Assembly (NCBI GenBank): GCA_039798005.1
Contig: JBDKGV010000041.1
Coordinates: forward strand, 1 to 18,479
Origin: JBDKGV01 sp039798005
GTDB lineage: Bacteria > Fibrobacterota > Fibrobacteria > UBA5070
DNA: 18,479 nt
Direction: 5' to 3'
The position numbers and the translations under genes were made by a program. Shown here one piece after another: positions 5,793 to 12,228 of the stretch. Positions within the stretch are counted from its first letter, which is position 1. Every line of letters begins with the position of its first letter. The notes beneath the pieces were generated by a model. The model was given only the letters and a program-made list of their open reading frames with translations, was not told where the DNA came from and did no database searches.

Positions 5793-7061
5793 ATGGTCAC
5801 TCGATACATCGCCCTCGCGGTCACAGCACTGATGACCAACACGGTCCATGCCACATTGGTCGCAAATCCGCTCGAAAAGCCCCAGGGCTTTGCCGGGTTG
5901 GGGGGCACGACCGGTGGGGCGGGCGGATGGATCGATACCGCTGAGACCATCAAGGAGCTTCAGGACCTGGCCAAGAAGGCTGGCAAGGGCATCATCTACG
6001 TCAAGGGTACCATGGGCGATGCCGGCAGCAAGTCCACGATGGGCGGCGATCGCGTCACCCTTACGAATGACAAGTCCATCTTGGGCTTGCCAGGCGCGAC
6101 CGTGAAGGGAGGCTTTGACGTCAAGAACGTCTCCAACGTGATCATCCGCAACCTCGCGGTGTGGGGGCCAGGTGCCTACGACATCGACGGAAACGACCCG
6201 ATCCACATCGAGGGGGCGACCGCAAAGAACATCTGGGTGGATCACTGCTTGATCAGCGATGGCCAGGACGGCAACCTGGACATCACCAACGGCGCCACCA
6301 ACGTGACGGTGACCTGGAACAAGTTCTCCTACACGACGCTTTCCTCCAACCACCAGTACTGCAACTTGATCGGAAGCTCGGCCACCAAGACTGCCGATAC
6401 GATCATCAAGGTCACCATGGCGTGGAACTGGTGGGCGGACGGGGTGGTGGAGCGCATGCCGCGCGTGCGCTTCGGCAAGGTCCATGTGATCAACAACCTG
6501 GTCAAGACCAATACCTCCAACTACGCGGTGCGAGCGGGGCAGAACGCGAACATCCTGGTGGAGAAGAACGCCTACATCAAGACCAAGAACCCGATCGACA
6601 TCTTCACGGATGAGAAGGGTCAGATGGTCAAGGTCACGGACGACAACTACTTCGAGAACACCTCGGGAACTCAAGCTGGAATCAGCCCGGAGAAGGTGTT
6701 CACCGCCCCGTACACCCTCACGGGCTTGATCGATGCCAAGGTCTTGGATGCGAAGGTCAGCGATGCCGCTGACGGCGCCGGTCCGACCATCGACATCTGG
6801 AGCACGTCCAATGTCGGGATCGACGGCAAGGCCGCGAGCCTGACCGGAGTGCGTCTTTCCCGCACCGCCCGCGGCTCGGAACTGATCAACGGGGAAGCCT
6901 TTGCCGTGACCGCCACTTTCCACGACCTGTCGGGCCGGATCCAAGGCGAGTCCTTGACCCTCCTTCCGGGCCAGCGTGCCGCCGTACCGGCTGTCCGTGC
7001 GGCACAGGTGGCTCGTCTGAAGGCCGATGGACTTTCGCACCAGCTGCTTGTCCTTCCCTGA
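5793..7061 (+). CDS. Secreted pectate lyase, polysaccharide lyase family 1
   Basis: 422 aa; cleaves de-esterified pectin by beta-elimination outside the cell. The signal peptide is residues 1-20, ending TNTVHA. The PL1 right-handed beta-helix is clear: IIYVKGTM (67-74), NIWVDHCLIS (146-155, the vWiDH motif), GNLDITNGATNVTVTWNKF (160-178) with the calcium-site Asp, and RMPRVRFGKVHVINN (221-235) with the catalytic Arg region. Past about residue 350 comes a small beta-rich domain (GVRLSRTARGSEL, VTATFHDLSGRI, HQLLVLP) that is not part of the lyase fold and may serve sorting or surface attachment. ATG 5793 is chosen because GGGAG at 5782-5786 precedes it and the signal peptide starts there. A terminator follows. 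Confidence 0.92.
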   Translation: MVTRYIALAVTALMTNTVHATLVANPLEKPQGFAGLGGTTGGAGGWIDTAETIKELQDLAKKAGKGIIYVKGTMGDAGSKSTMGGDRVTLTNDKSILGLPGATVKGGFDVKNVSNVIIRNLAVWGPGAYDIDGNDPIHIEGATAKNIWVDHCLISDGQDGNLDITNGATNVTVTWNKFSYTTLSSNHQYCNLIGSSATKTADTIIKVTMAWNWWADGVVERMPRVRFGKVHVINNLVKTNTSNYAVRAGQNANILVEKNAYIKTKNPIDIFTDEKGQMVKVTDDNYFENTSGTQAGISPEKVFTAPYTLTGLIDAKVLDAKVSDAADGAGPTIDIWSTSNVGIDGKAASLTGVRLSRTARGSELINGEAFAVTATFHDLSGRIQGESLTLLPGQRAAVPAVRAAQVARLKADGLSHQLLVLP

Positions 7062-7085
7062 TCTTTCGTCAGAATCGCAGCTTTC

Positions 7086-7127
7086 GAGACTCTTCGGGTG
7101 CTCAATCCCGGAGAGTCTCTTTCGTTT
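7086..7127 (+). terminator. Rho-independent terminator after pectate lyase
   Basis: GAGACTCT (7086-7093) pairs with AGAGTCTC (7112-7119), extended inward by CGGG/CCCG (7095-7098 and 7107-7110), followed by TTTCGTTT. It separates the pectate lyase from the helicase gene; the helicase leader begins immediately after. Confidence 0.85.
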
Positions 7128-7141
7128 CAGGAGCAATTCAC

Positions 7142-7168
7142 ATGTTCTTAGTACCTTTGGCCCCCTAA
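7142..7168 (+). CDS. Eight-codon leader ORF upstream of pcrA
   Basis: ATG 7142 reads MFLVPLAP and stops at TAA 7166-7168, whose last base is the first base of the pcrA ATG (TAATG). AGGAG at 7129-7133 is a good ribosome site 8 nt upstream, whereas pcrA itself lacks one at usable distance. The arrangement suggests that ribosomes load on the leader and re-initiate on pcrA. It is seen directly in the sequence; translation is inferred, and a chance arrangement is possible. Confidence 0.42.
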   Translation: MFLVPLAP

Positions 7169-9420
7169 TGCTGACCGAAGAGCGCGTGCGCGCAGAACTC
7201 AATGCCGAGCAGGCCGAAGCCGTGCTCGTGTGCAATCGCCCCCAACTGATCCTGGCCGGCGCCGGATCGGGCAAGACCCGTGTGCTGACCTGGAAGATCG
7301 CCTGGCTGGTCGAGAAGGAGGGCTGGAAGCCCTGGAACATCGTGGCGCTGACCTTCACGAACAAGGCCGCCAAGGAGATGCGCGAGCGCGCGGAAAAGAT
7401 CATGGGTACCGATGCCCCCGAGTGGATGGGCACCTTCCACGGCATCTGCGCGCGCATCCTGCGCCGCGACGCGGGATTGCTCGGCTACCAGGACGGCTTC
7501 ACCATCTACGACGACGGCGACCAGAAGAAGGTCATCAACGACGTGTGCTCCGAGCTTGGGCTCAAGAACACCACGGCCGACCAGTTGCGCCGGATCATCA
7601 GCACCGTCAAGAACGCGGACGAGGGCACCGACGAGATGCTCAAGTCCCCGAACCCGGCCGTGCAAGCGGCGGCGCCGGTCTTCACGCGCTACCAGAGGCG
7701 TCTGAAGGAACAGAACGCCATGGACTTCGACGACCTCATGCTCAATGCGCTGGACCTGTTGCGCAAGCACCCGGAGCGTCGCGAATTCTGGCAGAAGCGC
7801 TTCGGCTACATCCTGATCGACGAGTACCAGGACACCAACCCGGTGCAGTACGCCATGGTGCGCCTGTTGGCCTCGCACGGCAACATCATGGTGGTGGGCG
7901 ACGACGACCAGTCGATCTATTCCTGGCGCGGCGCGGACCTCAACAACATTCTGGACTTCGAGAAGGACTACCCGGGTGCGCACGTGGTGAAGCTCGAGCA
8001 GAACTACCGCTCGACGGCCAACATCCTCAAGGCCGCCTCGTCCGTGATCTGCAAGAACAAGGTGCGCAAGGACAAGACGCTCAAGACCACCGCGGACGAT
8101 GGCGATCTCATCTCGCTTCACCATGAAGAAGACGAGCAGATGGAGGCGCGTCGCTGTTCAGGCATCGCCAAGAAGGCCTTGGCAAGCGGGCGCACCGCGG
8201 CGATCTTCTATCGCACCAACAGCCAGTCGCGCACCGTGGAAGAGGCCCTGCGCCGCGAGGGCGTGCCCTATGTGATGGTCGGCGGCGTGCGCTTCTACGA
8301 TCGCATGGAAATCAAGGATGCGCTCTCCTGGATGCGCGTGCTGGTGAACCCGCGCGACATGATGGCCTTGGAACGGGCCGTCACGGCGCCGCGCCGGGGC
8401 ATCGGCGAAAAGACGCTGGAAGCCTACCGCAACTACGCGAATTCCTCCTACGAGGGCAACCTGATCGATGCCATGTGCGCCCAGCCTCCCGCCGAGGTGC
8501 GCGGGGGCGGCAAGGTGACCGCCATGGGCGAGATCTTCCGCAAGTGGCAGTGGGCCATCGCGGAGGAAGTGCCGCTGGAGGAGATCTGCGAGCGCGTGAT
8601 CGTCGATTCCGGCATGGAAGAAGCCTACGAGAAGGAAGGCACCGACGAGGCCGAGGAGCGCTTGAACAACTTGCGCGAACTCGTCTCGGCCTGCCGCGAC
8701 TACCGCGAGCGCATGCCGGAAGGCAACCTTGCCGGGTTCTTGGAGGAGGTCGCCTTGGTGACCGATTCCGACGGCAAGAAGCTCGAGGGCGACAAGGCCT
8801 GCGTGCTCATGACGCTGCATACCTCGAAGGGCCTGGAGTTCGACGAGGTGTGCATCTCGGGTTGCGAGGAGGGCCTCTTTCCGCTGGCCCGCCAAGACGC
8901 CGACGAAAGCGCGATGGAAGAGGAGCGGCGCCTGTTCTACGTGGGCGTTACCCGTGCCCGCGTGAAGCTTCACCTGTTCGAATGCCGCCAGCGCCTGCGC
9001 TTTGGCATGCGCGAGGCAAGCATCGGATCGCGCTTCCTGGACGAGGTCGACCCCTCCGTGCTTGAACACGTGGGCGCACCGGCCCTGGGCCGCTCCGAAG
9101 GGGCTCCCAACCGCTTCCAGGGGCATCCCGGCTACACGCGCACCTCCAGTTCCCGCCCTGCCGCCTACCAGATGCCTCTGACTTCCCGCAAGCCGCCTCC
9201 GGCCCCGGTGAACGCCACCAAGGGCGTGGTCATGCCCGACTACGACAGCGAAAACCAGTCGCAGGTCAGCGCGGTGAGCGCCGGCATGAAGGTCAAGCAC
9301 GCAAGCTTCGGTGTCGGCACGGTGCTCAAGGTCCACGGCATGGGGGCCTCGGCCCGTCTGGACATCCAGTTCGGCAAGGTGACCAAGCGCCTGGTGGCGA
9401 CCTTCGTCACGCCGCTATGA
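7168..9420 (+). CDS. pcrA: ATP-dependent DNA helicase, UvrD/PcrA type (SF1A)
   Basis: 750 aa, a 3'-5' helicase of nucleotide excision repair and replication-fork or transcription-conflict resolution. The motifs are complete: LNAEQAEAV (Q motif), AGAGSGKT (30-37, Walker A), LIDEYQDTN (216-224, Walker B), GDDDQSIYSWRGA (244-256), QNYRST (278-283), TLHTSKGLEFDEV with EEGLFP (motif V) and YVGVTRAR (591-598, motif VI). After a Pro-rich linker, residues from about 700 (KHASFGVGTVLKV) form the Tudor-like C-terminal domain that binds RNA polymerase in PcrA. The start is ATG 7168, because homologues begin shortly before the Q motif, although the frame is open to 7027. No Shine-Dalgarno is adjacent; see the overlapping leader ORF. 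Confidence 0.95.
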   Translation: MLTEERVRAELNAEQAEAVLVCNRPQLILAGAGSGKTRVLTWKIAWLVEKEGWKPWNIVALTFTNKAAKEMRERAEKIMGTDAPEWMGTFHGICARILRRDAGLLGYQDGFTIYDDGDQKKVINDVCSELGLKNTTADQLRRIISTVKNADEGTDEMLKSPNPAVQAAAPVFTRYQRRLKEQNAMDFDDLMLNALDLLRKHPERREFWQKRFGYILIDEYQDTNPVQYAMVRLLASHGNIMVVGDDDQSIYSWRGADLNNILDFEKDYPGAHVVKLEQNYRSTANILKAASSVICKNKVRKDKTLKTTADDGDLISLHHEEDEQMEARRCSGIAKKALASGRTAAIFYRTNSQSRTVEEALRREGVPYVMVGGVRFYDRMEIKDALSWMRVLVNPRDMMALERAVTAPRRGIGEKTLEAYRNYANSSYEGNLIDAMCAQPPAEVRGGGKVTAMGEIFRKWQWAIAEEVPLEEICERVIVDSGMEEAYEKEGTDEAEERLNNLRELVSACRDYRERMPEGNLAGFLEEVALVTDSDGKKLEGDKACVLMTLHTSKGLEFDEVCISGCEEGLFPLARQDADESAMEEERRLFYVGVTRARVKLHLFECRQRLRFGMREASIGSRFLDEVDPSVLEHVGAPALGRSEGAPNRFQGHPGYTRTSSSRPAAYQMPLTSRKPPPAPVNATKGVVMPDYDSENQSQVSAVSAGMKVKHASFGVGTVLKVHGMGASARLDIQFGKVTKRLVATFVTPL

Positions 9421-9459
9421 TGTGATTTGACAGAATCTGTCATCGACTGAAATTGTCAC

Positions 9460-9494
9460 AAGGCCCGTGCAGGATCCCTGCATGGGCCTTTTTT
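9460..9494 (+). terminator. Rho-independent terminator after pcrA
   Basis: A 12-bp stem, GGCCCGTGCAGG (9462-9473) with CCTGCATGGGCC (9477-9488), has a 3-nt loop, preceded by AA and followed by six T residues. It is one of the strongest terminators possible and should isolate pcrA from the repeat region downstream. Confidence 0.92.
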
Positions 9495-9541
9495 GCGGGC
9501 GCCTCCCTTGCGCTGGACTCCTTCGCCCTCTTTGCGCAAGG

Positions 9542-9665
9542 GCCGGGCTGCCTGCCGGGCCTCCTCACCTCACCCCGGCGGCTGTGCCGCCTGCCCCTCT
9601 CCACAAGTGGCGAGTGGCGGTTCCGTTGCGGGGTCCCGGGCCAAAGGCCGGCATCCCTGGCGCGC
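9542..9665 (+). repeat. Structured dispersed element, copy B
   Basis: It shares CCGGGCTGCCTGCC, GCCTCCTC, GCGGGGTC and GGCCGGCATCCCTGGCGC with the reverse complement of copy C, with a variable middle that forms its own hairpin (GGCGGC/GCCGCC). CCGGG (9555-9559) pairs with CCCGG (9635-9639), where copy C has CCAAG/CTTGG, a double compensatory change. GGCC-aaa-GGCC (9639-9649) is the second conserved stem. Its 3' end merges into the 82-bp tandem repeats. It lies about 50 bp past the pcrA terminator. Confidence 0.6.
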
Positions 9666-9895
9666 GTTAGCGCGATGCTTGCCAACACCCTCCCGGATGG
9701 GAGGGCAGGGGAGGGCGATGGAATGCGAAGCGGCATCCCTGGCGCGCGTTAGCGCGATGCTTGCCAACACCCTCCCGGATGGGAGGGCAGGGGAGGGCGA
9801 TGGAATGCGAAGCGGCATCCCTGGCGCGCGTTAGCGCGATGCTTGCCAACACCCTCCTGGATGGGAGGGCCGGGGAGGGAGATGGAATGCGAAGC
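9650..9895 (+). repeat. Three tandem 82-bp repeats
   Basis: The units start at 9650, 9732 and 9814; the first two look identical and the third carries a few substitutions (for example CTCCTGG for CTCCCGG). A four-base start of a fourth unit lies at 9896. Each unit holds two palindromes: GGCAT...ATGC around CGCG/CGCG, and CCCTCCC-ggat-GGGAGGG. The period is not a multiple of three, so open frames across it are not coding. There are no spacers, so it is not CRISPR. The first unit begins inside the end of element B, suggesting local amplification of that border. Confidence 0.9.
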
Positions 9896-10072
9896 GGCAC
9901 CCTGCTCAGCTCTGAGGCCTCACCGATTTGGAGGCGAAAGCTCCACTTTGGGTGCCAAGATCGGTCAGGCTGGCTTTTCGCACGACGGTTTCCTACGATT
10001 GGACTCCAAGGATCATTGGCCTGAGATGCGTCAATTGCATTCTCTGGCTGCATGGCTTGGTTTTTTCGAGGG
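9896..10072 (+). promoter_or_regulatory. Putative attenuator or riboswitch-like leader with terminator hairpin
   Basis: The terminator is CCAAG (10006-10010) with CTTGG (10056-10060), inner GCC-t-GAGA-TGC pairing with GCA-t-TCTC-t-GGC (10019-10048), then six T (10061-10066), directly before the ribosome site GAGGG of the next gene. Upstream pairings compete: GGCACCC/GGGTGCC (9896-9902, 9950-9956), ACCGATTTGG/CCAAGATCGGT (about 9922-9965) and a GAAA-capped hairpin at 9930-9944. TTGGAG (9929-9934) can pair with CTCCAA (10004-10009), which would break the terminator. No known riboswitch consensus was recognised. Function is inferred from architecture. Confidence 0.4.
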
Positions 10073-10080
10073 TTCGGAAA

Positions 10081-10902
10081 ATGAATGGATTGAAAATTGC
10101 AGCCAAGCTTGTTGTGTTGTTTGCAACGGTGACTTTTGCCGCTTCACATCAAGTTGAAATTGTGGATATTCAAAAATGGAAGCACCCAACGAAGGATGTC
10201 TTTCTCAAAAAGGGGATATCGATCCAGCGTGTGGTGCTGGTCGATAAGATCAAACCGATTTTTCATGTCAAATTTCAAGTCACTCCGGGAACATGTGATA
10301 CCGGCGCCTTGAACAATACCCTTCGAGAAATCAGCAAAGCCAATGCGTATTGGACGTATGTAGTTGTCGACTCCTCGTCGACTTCCGTCTTCTTGAAGGC
10401 TGAAGTGGGTGGAGATCCTCAAAAGCATCGTACGACAGCCATCGATTATCTGTTTGAACCAAAGTGCCAAGGTGTGAGCGAGGCGGCCAAAGGGTTTTCC
10501 TGTTCACTTGGCAAGTTCGAGGTGCTTGACCGTTCAACGGAAACGGATCATTTCAAGTATGAGCTTGTCTTTCAGCGTTCCTCCGCACGATTTGAGTCGG
10601 GTTCCTTCAGTCTTGATGGCATTGAAGAAGTGGCCAAATCCTCATCATTGAATGCTTCAGCGATTCTTTTGGCGACCTTTTCTGGACCAGGCATGAATTG
10701 CCATGAACAGTATCGGGTTTTTCAAATTTTTCCAGCAGGAAAAATTCTCCTTTCGGATCCATTTGGATTCTGCAGTGATGTCGTCGAAGTGAAACGCCAA
10801 GGCGAAAGTGTTTTGATAAACACCAAAAGCGAAATGCCTGGAGTTGATCCGAAATCGATCATTTGGGAGAACGGAAAATTGATCGAGAAAAACTGGCGCT
10901 GA
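10081..10902 (+). CDS. Secreted protein of unknown function, 273 aa, five cysteines
   Basis: Family not recognised. Residues 1-21 form a signal peptide (KIAAKLVVLFATVTFAA), so the product is exported. The mature part looks beta-rich, with cysteines at 72, 129, 141, 207 and 231 that could form two disulfides plus one free thiol. The C-terminal segment CHEQYRVFQIFPAG (207-220) leading to DPFGFCSD (226-233) looks like a compact beta domain, possibly an inhibitor or binding domain. ATG 10081 is preferred over the longer frame from 9928, because the signal peptide begins there and GAGGG lies 8 nt upstream. It is more AT-rich than the helicase or barrel genes and sits behind repeats and a terminator-bearing leader, suggesting conditional expression and perhaps acquisition. 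Confidence 0.65.
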   Translation: MNGLKIAAKLVVLFATVTFAASHQVEIVDIQKWKHPTKDVFLKKGISIQRVVLVDKIKPIFHVKFQVTPGTCDTGALNNTLREISKANAYWTYVVVDSSSTSVFLKAEVGGDPQKHRTTAIDYLFEPKCQGVSEAAKGFSCSLGKFEVLDRSTETDHFKYELVFQRSSARFESGSFSLDGIEEVAKSSSLNASAILLATFSGPGMNCHEQYRVFQIFPAGKILLSDPFGFCSDVVEVKRQGESVLINTKSEMPGVDPKSIIWENGKLIEKNWR

Positions 10903-10911
10903 ATCCATTTG

Positions 10912-10938
10912 CAGCCAGGATCACTGCGTCCGTGGCTG
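10912..10938 (+). terminator. Hairpin after the 273-aa gene, possible terminator
   Basis: CAGCCAGGA (10912-10920) pairs with TCC-g-TGGCTG (10929-10938), a 9-bp stem with one bulge and an 8-nt loop, 10 bases after the stop codon. No U-run follows, so it may need Rho or act only as an RNA end stabiliser. Confidence 0.4.
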
Positions 10939-11010
10939 ATTGGGCAGGATTTGGCTGAGACCTGAAGAATTGCCGCTTGCGCGTTGATGTTCGGGAGCCG
11001 CGTTTCCCTG

Positions 11011-11106
11011 CGCCAGGGATGCCGGCCGACAGGCCCAAGACCCCGCAGGCCCGGGTTCGGATGCGCGGGAGCGTTGGGCCGAGGAGGCTTGGCAGGCAGC
11101 CCGGTG
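11011..11106 (-). repeat. Structured dispersed element, copy C
   Basis: The reverse complement of this stretch aligns with copy B over both flanks, including GGCCGGCATCCCTGGCGC. On the plus strand, GGCC-gaca-GGCC (11024-11035), CCAAG (11035-11039) with CTTGG (11088-11092), and GGCCC/GGGCC (11048-11052, 11076-11080) define the stems. It lies about 40 bp beyond the 3' end of the minus-strand DUF5683-like gene, in that gene's sense orientation, as copy B does for pcrA. Confidence 0.6.
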
Positions 11107-11146
11107 CCGCCGATCACGGTTGAGGCGGATGGGCGGCAGGCGCCCT

Positions 11147-12148
11147 CTAGAAGGTCAGTGCGGAGGCAAGACCCAGACGGCCGGGGCCCACGTCGAGGCC
11201 GATGCGGAAGGGGCGACGCGTTTCGTCCAGGCGGGCATCCACCACGGCGTCGATGATCTGGTACACGTAGAGAAGCCCCATGCCCCAGTAGTACTGGTTG
11301 CGGTGCTTGCGGAACTGGTCGATCTGGGTGCTGATCTGGGTGGTGGCTCGGCCGTCGGCACGGGCCAAGGCAAGCTCGGCGTGATAGAAGTCCAAGGTCT
11401 TCTGGTGTTCGGCTTGGCTCACCCAGCTTCCCGACAAGGCCATCCAGAGCATGGCGCTCTTGCCGTAGCGCTCGTTGTAGATCTGACCCGCACCGGGGAC
11501 GAGCGCGGACAGGAGCCCTGCCGTGAGGCCGCTGCGACCCGATTGGATGGGGTGACGCTGGTGCCACGCCTCGTCGAAGGCGTCCACGACGCTCCAGGCA
11601 TGCACGCCGATGGCCCAGACCAGTTCGGGATTGCGCAGGTCGAGGTTGGTCTGGATCTTCTCGCGATTCTTGTAGGCGCTGTCGGCGGCGGCATTGCGTC
11701 GCAACCGGACCGAATCGCGCAGGGCGATGGCAGGCAGCGTGGTGTCCTTGTGATCCAGGCTCGCCCAGGTCCGTCGCCAAGTCGCCTCGATCGGATCGGA
11801 GACCCCGACACGACCGCGAAGCTTGGGGAGCTGGGTGTTCTGGATCTGCCAGAGGCTGGAATAGAGTCCAAGGTCCAGAGCCATGGTGACTCCGCCCTTG
11901 ACCGGATGGCGGGCCAGGATCTGGCCAAGTCCGGGCAGCACAAGCGATGCACCGGCCGCCAAGGCAGGGGAAATGCCGGTTTTTGGGATGTTGGCATCCG
12001 AGGGGAACGACTGGGGCAGGACGAGCCTTGCGGTGTCGCCTGCCGATGCCGTGTCGGCGATGGAGGTGCTGTCACGGGCCACGGGCTGGGCCAGAGTGAG
12101 CGAAGCGGCCAAGAGGCCAATCGCGGAAATGCGCGTCCAAGAAACCAT
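11147..12148 (-). CDS. DUF5683-like envelope protein with duplicated motif
   Basis: 333 aa with a signal peptide (1-20, ending SLTLA). Two similar blocks occur: ASLVLPGLGQILARHPVKGG (67-86) and ALVPGAGQIYNERYGKSAML (215-234). The small-Pro-Gly-x-Gly-Q-x-tyrosine pattern followed by a hydrophobic stretch is typical of DUF5683 and related proteins of Bacteroidota and Fibrobacterota, whose function is unknown. The hydrophobic stretches after each block could be membrane-associated helices. It is transcribed divergently from the outer-membrane peptidase/barrel gene with an 80-bp gap, implying a shared promoter region and perhaps a shared envelope role. No convincing ribosome site precedes ATG 12148. 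Confidence 0.65.
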   Translation of the reverse strand: MVSWTRISAIGLLAASLTLAQPVARDSTSIADTASAGDTARLVLPQSFPSDANIPKTGISPALAAGASLVLPGLGQILARHPVKGGVTMALDLGLYSSLWQIQNTQLPKLRGRVGVSDPIEATWRRTWASLDHKDTTLPAIALRDSVRLRRNAAADSAYKNREKIQTNLDLRNPELVWAIGVHAWSVVDAFDEAWHQRHPIQSGRSGLTAGLLSALVPGAGQIYNERYGKSAMLWMALSGSWVSQAEHQKTLDFYHAELALARADGRATTQISTQIDQFRKHRNQYYWGMGLLYVYQIIDAVVDARLDETRRPFRIGLDVGPGRLGLASALTF

Positions 12149-12228
12149 TGGAGTGCCAATGTACCTATTCCACGGGGAAGTCCAGGAAAGGTCGGTGCGA
12201 TTTCCCGATCTCCGTCTAGTTTTGGAGC

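Noticed and set aside
5763..7457. 564-codon minus-strand open frame across pectate lyase and the pcrA start
   Set aside because: It runs through two well-identified plus-strand genes and a terminator, with no recognisable motifs.
7165..9336. Long minus-strand open frames (319 and 392 codons) opposite pcrA
   Set aside because: The translations are rich in His, Arg, Ala and Val without domains, and mirror a fully motif-complete helicase on the plus strand; they are GC-bias shadows.
9650..9895. CRISPR array
   Set aside because: Units are contiguous with no unique spacers and no cas genes are present.
9453..10053. Several 67-128 codon frames over the tandem repeat region
   Set aside because: They repeat the same peptide from a repeat whose period (82) is not divisible by three, start in different frames and have no ribosome sites; not genes.
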